Origin: Sphingomonas sp. KR3-1
GTDB taxonomy: Bacteria > Pseudomonadota > Alphaproteobacteria > Sphingomonadales > Sphingomonadaceae
DNA length: 64,000 bases
NCBI RefSeq assembly: GCF_040049295.1
Contig: NZ_JBDZDQ010000001.1
Coordinates: forward strand, 2,108,001-2,172,000
Direction: 5' to 3'
This document shows, piece after piece, positions 36,043 to 44,564 of the stretch. The notes under the pieces are model-generated. The model did not search any database. It was not told the DNA's origin and saw only the letters and a list, made by a program, of their open reading frames with translations. A program made the position numbers and the translations under genes. The first letter of the stretch is position 1. Every line of letters begins with the position of its first letter.

Positions 36043-36912
36043 GTGCTGCTTGCCACCCTAGCCGCCGCCGCGGCCGATCATATCCATTTCGCCGATCTCG
36101 GCCTCAACAAGGTCGCGCTCGACCTCGGCTTCTTCCAGGTCAAATGGTATTCGCTGGCCTATATCGCCGGCATCCTGATCGGCTGGTGGTACCTGATCAA
36201 GCTGCTGCGCCAGCCCGGCGCGCCGATGGGCCGCCAGCATGCCGACGACCTCGTCTTCTACGCCACGCTCGGGATCATCCTCGGCGGCCGGCTCGGCTAC
36301 GTCATCTTCTATGCGCCGGAGATGTTCCTCAGTCCGGTGCGCATCCTCATGCTGTGGGACGGCGGCATGTCGTTCCATGGCGGCGTCCTCGGCACCACGC
36401 TGGCGATCATCCTGATGTGCCGCCGCCACGGGCTCAACTGGCTGCGCGTCCATGATTATGTCGCCTGCTGCGCGCCCTTCGGCCTGTTCTTCGGCCGCCT
36501 CGCCAATTTCGTGAACGGCGAGCTCTGGGGCAAGCCGGCGGACCTGCCCTGGGCGATCGTGTTCCCGCATGCCGGCGACGTGGCGCGCCATCCGAGCCAG
36601 CTCTACGAGGCGGGGCTCGAGGGCCTGGTCCTCTTCGCCATCCTGTGGTTCGCCTTCTGGCGCACCAAGGCGCGCTACGCGCCCGGCAAGCTCACCGGCA
36701 TCTTCCTGCTCGGCTATGGCTGCTTCCGCTTCTTCGTCGAATATTTCCGCGAGCCCGATGCCCAGTTCGGCGGCACCTTCTTCGCCAACGTCATCCATAT
36801 GGGCCAGGTGCTGTGCCTGCCGATGATCCTGGGCGGCATCTATCTGATCGCGACCGCCAACAAACGCCGCGAGCGCGTCGAGCCGATCGCCGGCGCGGAG
36901 AGTGTCGCCTGA
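36043..36912 (+). CDS. lgt: Prolipoprotein diacylglyceryl transferase
   Basis: Lgt transfers diacylglycerol from phosphatidylglycerol to the lipobox cysteine of prelipoproteins. The 289-residue membrane protein has about seven helices. Family blocks are [15 protein letters not shown] near residue 83, [13 protein letters not shown] near 105, and the signature [13 protein letters not shown] near 150. [13 protein letters not shown] and [15 protein letters not shown] follow. The start is GTG at 36043, six bases after GGAGGG; the open frame upstream lacks a ribosome-binding site. It is the first gene of a tightly packed operon through pgeF. Confidence 0.95.
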   Translation: MLLATLAAAAADHIHFADLGLNKVALDLGFFQVKWYSLAYIAGILIGWWYLIKLLRQPGAPMGRQHADDLVFYATLGIILGGRLGYVIFYAPEMFLSPVRILMLWDGGMSFHGGVLGTTLAIILMCRRHGLNWLRVHDYVACCAPFGLFFGRLANFVNGELWGKPADLPWAIVFPHAGDVARHPSQLYEAGLEGLVLFAILWFAFWRTKARYAPGKLTGIFLLGYGCFRFFVEYFREPDAQFGGTFFANVIHMGQVLCLPMILGGIYLIATANKRRERVEPIAGAESVA

Positions 36913-38006
36913 GCAGCGACAATCCCCTCGACGCGCCCGCTTCGGAGCGCAGCGCCAACGCCGCCGAACCGCTGCTCGCCGAACGGCTCGCCCGCGCCAT
37001 CACCCTGGCCGGGCCGATGCCGCTCTCGCAGTTCATGGGCGCCGCCAACGCGCATTATTACGCGACGCGCGACCCGCTCGGCGCGCGCGGCGATTTCACC
37101 ACCGCGCCCGAAGTCAGCCAGATGTTCGGCGAGCTGATCGGGCTGTGGGTGGCGGACCTGTGGCAGCGCGCCGGCCAGCCGCCCGCGCGCTATGTCGAGC
37201 TCGGGCCGGGCCGCGGAACGCTTGCCGCGGACGCGCTGCGGGCGATGGCGAAGGTCGGGCTCGTGCCGCCGGTCGACCTGGTCGAGACCAGCCCGATCCT
37301 GCGCGCCGCCCAGGCGAGCCAGGTGCCGAACGCCGAATTCCACCTCGATCTCGTCGGCCTGCCCGAGGATGCGCCGCTGATCTTCGTCGCCAACGAGTTC
37401 TTCGATGCGCTGCCGATCCGCCAGCTGATCGCCACGCAGGAAGGCTGGCGCGAGCGGCTGGTCGCCTGCCAGGACACGCTGTTCCTGCCGATCGCCGGCG
37501 ATCGCAGCTTCGACATGATCATCCCGCGCGCCTTCAAGGATGCCGAGCCCGGTGCGATCCTCGAGACCTCACCCGCCAGCGTCGCGGTGCTGCGCCAGCT
37601 CGCCAAGCGGCTCGAGGAGCAGGGCGGTGCCGCGCTGATCCTCGATTATGGCTATTCGGGCCCGGCGATCGGCGACACGCTTCAGGCCGTGAAGGGCCAC
37701 GAATATGCCAACCCCTTCGATACGCCGGGCGAGGCGGACCTCACCGCGCATGTCGACTTCGCGACGCTGCGCGAGGCGGCGGAAGCCGAGGGGCTGGTCG
37801 CCCATGGACCGGTGACGCAGGGTGAGTTCCTCACGCGGCTCGGCATCACCGAGCGCACCGCCAGTCTTTCCCTGGCGTCGCCCGAGCGCGCCGGCCAGCT
37901 CGCCACCGATCGCGACCGGCTCGTCGATCCCGAGCAGATGGGCGAGCTGTTCAAGGTGATCGCGTTCACGGCGCCCGGCTGGCCGGTGCCCGCGGGGTTC
38001 GAGTGA
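36909..38006 (+). CDS. SAM-dependent methyltransferase, MidA/NDUFAF7 family
   Basis: The protein (about 365 residues) matches the MidA/NDUFAF7 (DUF185) family: [31 protein letters not shown], the SAM motif [44 protein letters not shown] and LILDYGY. Mitochondrial relatives methylate an arginine of complex I; the bacterial substrate is not established. The start is unclear. No ATG, GTG or TTG lies in frame between the lgt stop codon and ATG 37017, which is inside the conserved region. A CTG at 36909 overlapping the lgt stop codon as CTGA, or a GTG at 36813 inside lgt, are the options. Confidence 0.85.
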   Translation: MSSDNPLDAPASERSANAAEPLLAERLARAITLAGPMPLSQFMGAANAHYYATRDPLGARGDFTTAPEVSQMFGELIGLWVADLWQRAGQPPARYVELGPGRGTLAADALRAMAKVGLVPPVDLVETSPILRAAQASQVPNAEFHLDLVGLPEDAPLIFVANEFFDALPIRQLIATQEGWRERLVACQDTLFLPIAGDRSFDMIIPRAFKDAEPGAILETSPASVAVLRQLAKRLEEQGGAALILDYGYSGPAIGDTLQAVKGHEYANPFDTPGEADLTAHVDFATLREAAEAEGLVAHGPVTQGEFLTRLGITERTASLSLASPERAGQLATDRDRLVDPEQMGELFKVIAFTAPGWPVPAGFE

Positions 38007-38509
38007 TGCGCTATCGTGACGCCACCCCGGCCGACATCCCGGCGATCGACGCGCTGTTTCGTGCCAGCTTCGTCGCGACTTTCGGCCATCTCTACACGCC
38101 GGAGAACCTCGCCGCCTTCCTCGACAAGTTCACGCCTGCGGCCTGGGCCGGGGAATTCGCCGAGCCGGACCTGAAGTTCCGCCTCGCCGAGGACGAAGCG
38201 GGCCTGGCCGGCTTCGCCAAGGTGAGCGACCTCACGCTCCCCGCCGAGACGGCTGCGCGCACCTATGAGCTGCGCCAGCTCTATCTCGACGAGCGCGCCA
38301 AGGGCAGCGGCGCCGCGCAGATGCTGATCGACTGGGCGCTCGACCAGGGTCGCGCCCGCGGTGCCGAGGAGATGTGGCTCTCGGTCTATATCGACAACCA
38401 CCGGGCGAAGCGCTTCTACGAAAGGAACGGCTTCGAGGATCAGGGCCCCTATATCTTCATGGTCGGCGACCATGCGGACGAGGACCGGCTGATGCGGTGC
38501 AGGCTGTGA
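38006..38509 (+). CDS. GNAT family N-acetyltransferase
   Basis: The 167-residue protein has the GNAT fold: [22 protein letters not shown] at the N-terminus, strand beta-4 YELRQLYLDERAKGSGAAQMLIDWALDQG with the acetyl-CoA loop (KGSGAA near 95), and the C-terminal YIDNHRAKRFYERNGFEDQGPY. The substrate is unknown. The ATG at 38006 overlaps the preceding stop codon (TGATG), and its own stop codon overlaps the pgeF GTG, so all four genes of the operon are coupled. Confidence 0.88.
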   Translation: MRYRDATPADIPAIDALFRASFVATFGHLYTPENLAAFLDKFTPAAWAGEFAEPDLKFRLAEDEAGLAGFAKVSDLTLPAETAARTYELRQLYLDERAKGSGAAQMLIDWALDQGRARGAEEMWLSVYIDNHRAKRFYERNGFEDQGPYIFMVGDHADEDRLMRCRL

Positions 38510-39273
38510 ACGAAGTCGAGGCCTTCCAGGCCCGCGCGCTGGGCGGTGTCGCGCACGGCTTTCTCGGGCGCCGCGGCGGGGTGTCGATTGGCGACATGGC
38601 CAGCCTCAACGTCGGCATGGGCTCCACCGACGATCCCGCGCTGATCGCCGAGAATCGCCGCCGCGCGGTCGGGGCGGTGCTGCCCGGCGCCCAGCTGGTC
38701 ACGCTCTATCAGGTCCATTCGGCCGATTGCGTCGCAGTGATCGAGCCGTTCGAGCACCGGTTGCGGCCACATGCCGATGCGCTGGTCACCGATCGCCCGG
38801 GCCTCGCGCTCGGTATCCTCACCGCCGATTGCGCGCCGGTGCTGTTCGCCGACCGCGAGGCCGGCGTCGTCGGCGCCGCGCATGCCGGCTGGAAGGGCGC
38901 GATCGGCGGCGTCACCGATTCGACGCTTGCCGCGATGGAATCGCTCGGTGCCCGGCGCGAGCGGATCGTTGCCGCGGTCGGCCCGTGCATCGCCCGCGCC
39001 TCCTACGAAGTCGATGCCGGCTTCCTCGCGCGCTTCGCCGAGGCCGATCCGGAGAATGAGCGCTTCTTCACCGAAGGCCGCCGCGACGATCACTGGCAGT
39101 TCGATCTCGAAGCCTATGTCGCGCACCGGCTCGCTTCGGCGGGCCTGCGCACCGTCGAGATGCTCGGGCAGGATACCTATGCCCAGGCCGAGCACTTCTA
39201 CTCCTATCGGCGCAGCACGCACCGCAAGGAGCCCGATTACGGCCGGCAGATCAGCATTATCGGGCTGACGTAA
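38506..39273 (+). CDS. pgeF: Peptidoglycan editing factor PgeF (laccase-domain family)
   Basis: The 255-residue protein belongs to the DUF152/laccase-domain family, whose E. coli member (YfiH) prevents mis-incorporation of L-Ser into the peptidoglycan stem. The metal ligands are visible: H71 in HSADC, C109 in TADCAP and H126 in AAHAGWKG. GPCIARASYEVD and the C-terminal FYSYRRSTHRKEPDYGRQISIIGL are typical. The GTG start overlaps the GNAT stop codon as GTGA. Older names are polyphenol oxidase or multicopper oxidase. Confidence 0.92.
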   Translation: MNEVEAFQARALGGVAHGFLGRRGGVSIGDMASLNVGMGSTDDPALIAENRRRAVGAVLPGAQLVTLYQVHSADCVAVIEPFEHRLRPHADALVTDRPGLALGILTADCAPVLFADREAGVVGAAHAGWKGAIGGVTDSTLAAMESLGARRERIVAAVGPCIARASYEVDAGFLARFAEADPENERFFTEGRRDDHWQFDLEAYVAHRLASAGLRTVEMLGQDTYAQAEHFYSYRRSTHRKEPDYGRQISIIGLT

Positions 39274-39345
39274 GGGCGATCCCCGATCGTCACCGCGGCA
39301 CAAGGCCGGGGTGAAGGGCGGGCGCGCCGAACCGTCGGCACGTCC

Positions 39346-39503
39346 CTTCCAATGTTGGATTTTCCATGTTTTCCTCGAAAGCATGGGCCATCGACTCGCC
39401 GCCATCCCGCCCGCGCCGTTCCGGCGCCACCCCGCGCCGCACCCACAAGGGCGCACTTCCGGCCTCGCGCGCGTGAATGTCGCGGCTTTTGTGACTTTCC
39501 GCG
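39346..39503. repeat. Bipartite intergenic element, copy 2 (upstream of the cystathionine gamma-synthase-family gene)
   Basis: This is the second copy of the element seen at 16309-16445. Block 1 (39346-39362, CTTCCAATGTTGGATTT) differs at one base and block 2 (39469-39503) is identical over 35 bp. The centre is unrelated and about 20 bp longer. The 301-bp gap 39274-39574 otherwise contains a weak GTCACC-type palindrome (about 39289-39316) and a short GGGGCTCCCC palindrome after block 2. I see no gene in it. Confidence 0.75.
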
Positions 39504-39574
39504 GGTTTGGGGCTCCCCAACCCCCACCGAATCGTTACAGTTGATACGAAATAGACCCGTCCCGGAGAGCCAAG

Positions 39575-40885
39575 ATGACCGACGAAACCGAAGCCGAGCT
39601 GACCGGCGCCACCCCGCGCCGCCGCCCCAAGGCGAATGTCGACACGGTGGGGACGCGCAAGCTCAAGCCCAGCACGATGATGATGGGGCATGGCTATGAC
39701 CCGGTGCTCTCCGAAGGCTCGCTGAAGCCGCCGATCTTCCTCACCTCGACCTTCGTCTTTCCCAATGCCGCGGCCGGCAAGCGCCATTTCGAGGGCGTCA
39801 CCGGCAAGCGTCCGGGTGGCGCCGACGGGCTGGTCTATTCGCGCTTCAACGGCCCGAACCAGGAGATCCTCGAGGATCGCCTGGGCATCTGGGAAGGCGC
39901 CGAGGACGCGCTGGCCTTCTCCTCGGGCATGTCGGCGATCGCCACCTTGTTCCTGTCGATGGTCAAGCCGGGCGACACGATCGTCCATTCGGGCCCGCTC
40001 TATGCGGCGACCGAGACGCTGATCGCCCGCATCCTCGGCCGCTTCGGCGTCCACTGGCTCGACTTCCCGGCGGGTGCCACGCGCGAGGAGATCGACGCGG
40101 TGCTGAGCAAGGCCGCCAGCGGCAATGTCGCGCTGATCTATCTGGAAAGCCCGGCCAACCCGACCAACGCGCTGGTCGATGTCGAGGCCGTCGCCGCCAG
40201 CCGCGACGCGATCTTCAAGGGCGCCAACAAGCCGCCGATCGCGATCGACAACACATTCCTCGGGCCGCTCTGGGCCCAGCCGCTCAAGCAGGGCGCGGAC
40301 ATCGTCGTCTATTCGCTGACCAAATATGCCGGCGGCCATTCTGACCTGGTCGCGGGCGGCGTGCTCGGCTCGAAGGAGCACATCAACACGATCCGGCTGA
40401 TGCGCAACACGATCGGCACGATCTGCGATCCCAACACCGCCTGGATGCTGCTGCGCAGCCTCGAGACGCTCGAGCTGCGCATGAGCCGCGCCGGCGAGAA
40501 TGCCGTCAAGGTCTGCGAGTTCCTGCGCACGCATCCCAAGGTCGAGCATGTCGGCTATCTCGGCTTCCTCGAGGAAGGCTCGCGCCAGGCCGACATCTAC
40601 AACCGCCACTGCACCGGCGCCGGCTCGACCTTCTCGCTCTACCTCAAGGGCGGCGAGAAGGAGGCGTTTGCGTTCCTGGATAGCCTCAAGATCGCCAAGC
40701 TCGCGGTGTCGCTCGGCGGCACCGAGACGCTCGCCAGCCACCCGGCCGGCATGACGCACCTGTCGGTGCCCGACGCCCGCAAGCAGGCGCTCGGCATCAC
40801 CGACAATCTCGTCCGCATCTCGATCGGCGTCGAGGATGCCGACGACCTGATCGCCGATTTCGAGGAGGCGCTGAAGGCGGTCTAG
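39575..40885 (+). CDS. Cystathionine gamma-synthase family PLP enzyme
   Basis: The 436-residue protein is a Cys/Met-metabolism PLP enzyme. The Schiff-base lysine is K250 in SLTKYAGGHSD. YSRFNGPNQEILEDRLGIWEGAEDALAFSSGMSAI, GPLYAATETLI, LESPANPTN and GGTETLASHPAGMTH complete the family pattern. An extra N-terminal stretch (TDETEAELTGATPRRRPKANVD) precedes the fold. Whether it is a gamma-synthase, a sulfhydrylase or a gamma-lyase cannot be told from sequence alone. CGGAGAG precedes the ATG, and the stop codon overlaps that of the converging esterase gene. Confidence 0.9.
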   Translation: MTDETEAELTGATPRRRPKANVDTVGTRKLKPSTMMMGHGYDPVLSEGSLKPPIFLTSTFVFPNAAAGKRHFEGVTGKRPGGADGLVYSRFNGPNQEILEDRLGIWEGAEDALAFSSGMSAIATLFLSMVKPGDTIVHSGPLYAATETLIARILGRFGVHWLDFPAGATREEIDAVLSKAASGNVALIYLESPANPTNALVDVEAVAASRDAIFKGANKPPIAIDNTFLGPLWAQPLKQGADIVVYSLTKYAGGHSDLVAGGVLGSKEHINTIRLMRNTIGTICDPNTAWMLLRSLETLELRMSRAGENAVKVCEFLRTHPKVEHVGYLGFLEEGSRQADIYNRHCTGAGSTFSLYLKGGEKEAFAFLDSLKIAKLAVSLGGTETLASHPAGMTHLSVPDARKQALGITDNLVRISIGVEDADDLIADFEEALKAV

Positions 40886-41892
40886 CGCCGCGCGATCGCC
40901 GCCTGGAGCAGATCGGCCATGGTCCGGTGGTCCTTGAGCGACGGGTGCCAGTTGCAGCCCGTCATCTCGAGCGCCGGCACCTTCACTGCAGTCACCCCGG
41001 TTGCCGCGGCGACCGCGGCGACATCGGCGTGGAAATTCTCCGCCCCCATCAGCAGGATGCGGGCTCCCGGATTGCTGCGCTGGCGCGCTTTGACAAAGTC
41101 GATGTAGCGGGCCCGATAGTCCGCCCGCAGCGCCGCTTCGTCCGCCCAGGCCTCACCGGGATGGACCGGCGTCGAGAAGTCGTTGGTGCCCAGGTTGATG
41201 ACGATCACCCCCGGCTTCCAGCCGTCCGCCCTGGCCGGTGCCGGTTCGCCGGGAATGGCGCGGGGGTAGAGCAAGGGCAGGTTCTCGGCCGGGAACTTGC
41301 CGGCATAGTTGCGGACCACGCCATAGCCCGAATAGGCGATGACCCGGTAATCGGCGTCCAGCCGCCGCGCCAGCACCGGCCCGAAGGCCAGGCTGGTATC
41401 GGTGGTGTCGTGCACCTGCTGCGCCTTGCAGTCGCGGGTCGGCGAGGTGTCGCCATAGCCGACGGTATGCGAGTCGCCGATGAACTCGATTTGCAGCTTC
41501 CGGGCCGGGGCCGGCAGCGGCCTGCCATGGGTGGTGAAGCCCAGGAAGCTGCTGCTCCCCGCCTGGCTCTCGGTGATCTTGTCGAGGCGGACGGCGTGCA
41601 CGCCCGGCTTGAGCCCCGCCACCTTCACCACCGACTCGCCCGGCGTGACGATCGTCTGGAACGGCTTGCCGTCGACGCTGATCCGCAGGAAATCGCTGCC
41701 GTTCCTGAGGTGGACGGTGACATCGGTCCCGCGGAACCGCCCCTCGACATAGGCGCCCGGCCAGCCGAAGCGCAGCGCACCCCCCTCGCTCACGAAGCGG
41801 CCGCCGGTGTGCACGGCAAGCAGCTTGCCTTCGGGAGCCGGCGCTGCGGACAGGGCGAAGGGCGCGAGCAGCGCGAGGGCAGCGAGTCTCAT
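40882..41892 (-). CDS. Secreted SGNH hydrolase, carbohydrate esterase family 2-like
   Basis: The 336-residue product has a signal peptide (LAALALLAPFALSAAPAP). An N-terminal beta-sandwich follows (about 20-125, AVHTGGRFVSEGGALRFGWPGAYVEGRFRG). The C-terminal SGNH domain has the catalytic serine in EFIGDSHTVGYG, the Asn block NLGTNDFSTP and the late His in CNWHPSLKDHRTMADLL. This two-domain order is that of CE2 deacetylases, which remove acetyl groups from plant or microbial glycans. The start at ATG 41892 fits the signal peptide. Activity on a specific glycan is not known. Confidence 0.85.
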   Translation of the reverse strand: MRLAALALLAPFALSAAPAPEGKLLAVHTGGRFVSEGGALRFGWPGAYVEGRFRGTDVTVHLRNGSDFLRISVDGKPFQTIVTPGESVVKVAGLKPGVHAVRLDKITESQAGSSSFLGFTTHGRPLPAPARKLQIEFIGDSHTVGYGDTSPTRDCKAQQVHDTTDTSLAFGPVLARRLDADYRVIAYSGYGVVRNYAGKFPAENLPLLYPRAIPGEPAPARADGWKPGVIVINLGTNDFSTPVHPGEAWADEAALRADYRARYIDFVKARQRSNPGARILLMGAENFHADVAAVAAATGVTAVKVPALEMTGCNWHPSLKDHRTMADLLQAAIARR

Positions 41893-41924
41893 CGCCGCGA
41901 GCCTATCCCCGGCTTGGCGCCGCG

Positions 41925-42821
41925 TCAGCCCCAGAGATGGTCGCGATAGGCGTCGAAGCAGCGCGCGCCGCAGCGCAGCCGGATCAGCGCGCCCTCGGCC
42001 ATCGCGGTGGCGCGGCGCGGATCCTCCTCGACCGCCGGGCGGATAGCCTCGCGGTTCCAGTCCTCGCTGTGCTTCACGTCGAGCACCGCGTGCAGTGTGA
42101 AATAGCGCGCCTCCTTCGGTGTCAGCCCGACGCGCTTGAGACCCTCGGCGACCAGGCCGGCGCGCCACGGCGCGGTCAGCTCGATCACGCCGAGGGCACC
42201 CACCGAGTGCCAGGCATAGCGTCGATTGCTCGCCATCGCGGTCATCGCATTGGCGAGCGCCAGGCTTTCCCACACCGTGTTCTCGATCACCGGCTCGACT
42301 TCGAGCGTCTCGACCAGCGCATCGAGCATCGGCCCGTGCATGCCCTTGGCGGTGCCATGGCCCATCTCGTCCCAATAGTTGCGGGCGAGCTCGAGCTTGG
42401 GCCGCACCGGCAGCTTGACCTGGGTCATCGCGACGAGGTCGTCGAACCCCGCCTCGCCGGCGGCTTCCTGCTCGAAGAACCATCGAAGCTGGTCCCGGTC
42501 GGCTTCTTCGGCCAGCCAGGGAAAGAGCGGGTCGCCTTCGCCGGGGCCGGTGCCCTTCAGCCCTTCGAACCAGGCGATGAAGCCCTCGACATCGGTCGGT
42601 GCCTGCGCCGCCTCGTCCGCAACCTCGGCGCGCAATTCCTCCAGGAAATCGCCCTCGAGCCGCTGCATCCTGACGTCGCGCTCATAGGTCTTCTGCCAGT
42701 CGGCGCTGGGGAATCCGGGCGCCAGCCGTTCGCGGTTCCAGTGCGCCAATCCGCGCTGGAAGCTGTCCTTCAGAAATTGCGAGCCGAGGTCGTTCGCGAA
42801 ATCGCGCGGGCGGGTTGCCAT
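41925..42821 (-). CDS. Iron-containing redox enzyme of the heme-oxygenase-like diiron oxidase superfamily
   Basis: The 298-residue all-helical protein belongs to the heme-oxygenase-like/TenA-PqqC group annotated as 'iron-containing redox enzyme'. Candidate diiron ligands are E152 and H162 (DEMGHGTAKGMH), E214 (GVIELTAPW), and H244, D248 and H251 (LHAVLDVKHSEDW). The H-x3-D-x2-H spacing equals that of CADD-type enzymes. The reaction cannot be predicted, since family members make N-nitroso groups, alkenes or p-aminobenzoate. It lies between an esterase and an MFS transporter gene, all on the minus strand. Confidence 0.8.
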   Translation of the reverse strand: MATRPRDFANDLGSQFLKDSFQRGLAHWNRERLAPGFPSADWQKTYERDVRMQRLEGDFLEELRAEVADEAAQAPTDVEGFIAWFEGLKGTGPGEGDPLFPWLAEEADRDQLRWFFEQEAAGEAGFDDLVAMTQVKLPVRPKLELARNYWDEMGHGTAKGMHGPMLDALVETLEVEPVIENTVWESLALANAMTAMASNRRYAWHSVGALGVIELTAPWRAGLVAEGLKRVGLTPKEARYFTLHAVLDVKHSEDWNREAIRPAVEEDPRRATAMAEGALIRLRCGARCFDAYRDHLWG

Positions 42822-42904
42822 GTCTTTGAATCTCTCCTGGGATGCCGTGAAAAACCGGCAGACGGGGACTCAAGTTCCGGCAACTAACTTGGATCAGGCA
42901 ATTT

Positions 42905-44470
42905 TCATCGCACCAGCGGCGCGTCCATGGCTTCGTCGAGCTGGCGCAGATCGCCGCCGCGCGTCTCCCGGCCGAACCAGGCGACGAGCGCCAGCGCGGC
43001 CACCATCGGCACCATGATCGCGCCCGCGAGCACGCCGATCGAGGGCACCAGCTTGGCGATGAACAGCGCCTGCGCGATCACCCCGCCCGCCTTGGTGCAC
43101 GCCGCCACCCAGCCCGTCGCCCGGCCGCGCACCCGCAGCGGAAAGCTCTCGGCCGTGTAAGGCAGGAGGATCGCGATGATCCCATTGATCCCGATGATCA
43201 GCAGCGCCACCGGCAGCACCGGGCTGCCCCCGCCGAACAGCTCCATCCGCAGCACCCCGCCCAGGCCCAGCAGGGTCACCGCGATCGAGGCGCCGAGCGC
43301 CCATTTGGTGCTCCACAGGCTGTAGAGCAGCGCGCCGACGAAGATGGTGGGGAAGGCGATCAGCGCGCTTTCGGCGAGCAGCCGGCTCGCCACTTCCATC
43401 GAATAGCCTTCGCTGACGAAATGGTTGGGCAGCCACAGCAGCAGTCCGAAATTGATCAGCCCCCAGGTGATGCCGGTGAGCGAAAGCGCCGCCAGCTTGC
43501 CATAGAGGTGAATGCCCTTGAGCGCGCCCTTGCCCGGGCTCGCCGTCGCAGGCGCGGGGGCCTTGCGCGCCACCGCGCCGAACCGCGCCATCACGGCCTG
43601 CGCCTCGACCAGGCGGCCGCGGGCGAGCAGGAACTTGGCGCTCTCCGGGATCAGCGCGCCGAGCAGCACCAGCGTCAGCCCGGTCGGCAGGTTGAGCAGC
43701 CAGAGGATGCGCCAGCTATAGTCGGGCACCAGCAGCGTCGAGGCGCCGCTCGCCACGAAATAGCCGCCGCCCGCGCCCAGCCCGCCGACCAGCACCAGGC
43801 TCCAGCCGCGGTGCCGGTTGGGCATCATCTCGGCGAGCAGCGCATAGGTGACCGGCAGCATGCCGCCGGCGGCGGCGCCCATCATGAAGCACATGCCGAT
43901 GTTCCAGGCGAGGCTGGGCATCGCGCCGCAGATCGAAGTGCCGACGAACATCACTGCCGAGAGCAGGATCGTCGCCTTGCGCCCATAGATGTCGGCGAGC
44001 ACGCCCCACACCACCGATCCGGTGACCGTGCCGATCAGCGCGAAGAAGGGGACGAGGCTCACCGTCTCCTTGGGCACCATATATTCGCCGACCATGCCGG
44101 GCACGGTGAAGCCCAGCGAGGCCGGCTTCATCGTGTCGATGACCAGTGCGACGACGAGCACTGCCATCAGCCGCCAATGCGCCGGCCCGAGCGGCGCATC
44201 CTCGGGCGCGGCGACTTCGATGCCCGCTCCGGCGGCGCGCTGCGCGGCGATCCCGCGCGGGAGCAGGCCGTACGCCGCGATCAGGCAGCCGCCGATGATC
44301 AGCCCCATTCCGCCGACCATGTCCCAGCCCATCGGCATGCCGGCGAGCATGAAATGCATGCTGCGCCCCATCAGGAACATCGGGATGTGGAGCAGCACGC
44401 CCGCGGTCACCATCGCGCAGCCGAGCGCAAAGGCCCAGACTGCCTGCCGATCGGATAGACTGTTCTGCAT
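42905..44470 (-). CDS. MFS transporter
   Basis: The 521-residue inner-membrane protein has about twelve hydrophobic helices. Sugar/metabolite-type MFS motifs are visible: GVLADIYGRKATILLSAVMFVG after helix 2, PVTYALLAEMMPNRHRGWSL near helix 4-5, and PYTAESFPLRVRGRATGW in the second half, the layout of the SV2/MhpT-like branch. An N-terminal extension with two extra hydrophobic, Met-rich segments (about 10-75) precedes the fold. The ATG at 44470 follows GGGGAGCGG. The substrate is unknown; the neighbouring diiron oxidase may make or use it. Confidence 0.85.
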   Translation of the reverse strand: MQNSLSDRQAVWAFALGCAMVTAGVLLHIPMFLMGRSMHFMLAGMPMGWDMVGGMGLIIGGCLIAAYGLLPRGIAAQRAAGAGIEVAAPEDAPLGPAHWRLMAVLVVALVIDTMKPASLGFTVPGMVGEYMVPKETVSLVPFFALIGTVTGSVVWGVLADIYGRKATILLSAVMFVGTSICGAMPSLAWNIGMCFMMGAAAGGMLPVTYALLAEMMPNRHRGWSLVLVGGLGAGGGYFVASGASTLLVPDYSWRILWLLNLPTGLTLVLLGALIPESAKFLLARGRLVEAQAVMARFGAVARKAPAPATASPGKGALKGIHLYGKLAALSLTGITWGLINFGLLLWLPNHFVSEGYSMEVASRLLAESALIAFPTIFVGALLYSLWSTKWALGASIAVTLLGLGGVLRMELFGGGSPVLPVALLIIGINGIIAILLPYTAESFPLRVRGRATGWVAACTKAGGVIAQALFIAKLVPSIGVLAGAIMVPMVAALALVAWFGRETRGGDLRQLDEAMDAPLVR

Positions 44471-44564
44471 CGCCGCTCCCCTTGGCCGCACAGCGTCGCA
44501 CGAAGCGGCCGGGGAGGAAAGCGGCGCTGGCGCGGGCCGGCGCGCCATGCTCTAACCTCGCCTC

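Noticed and set aside
39274..39574. SAM-type riboswitch upstream of the cystathionine gamma-synthase-family gene
   Set aside because: I looked for SAM-II and SAM/SAH-like conserved cores and did not see them. The gap is better described by the bipartite repeat and short palindromes.
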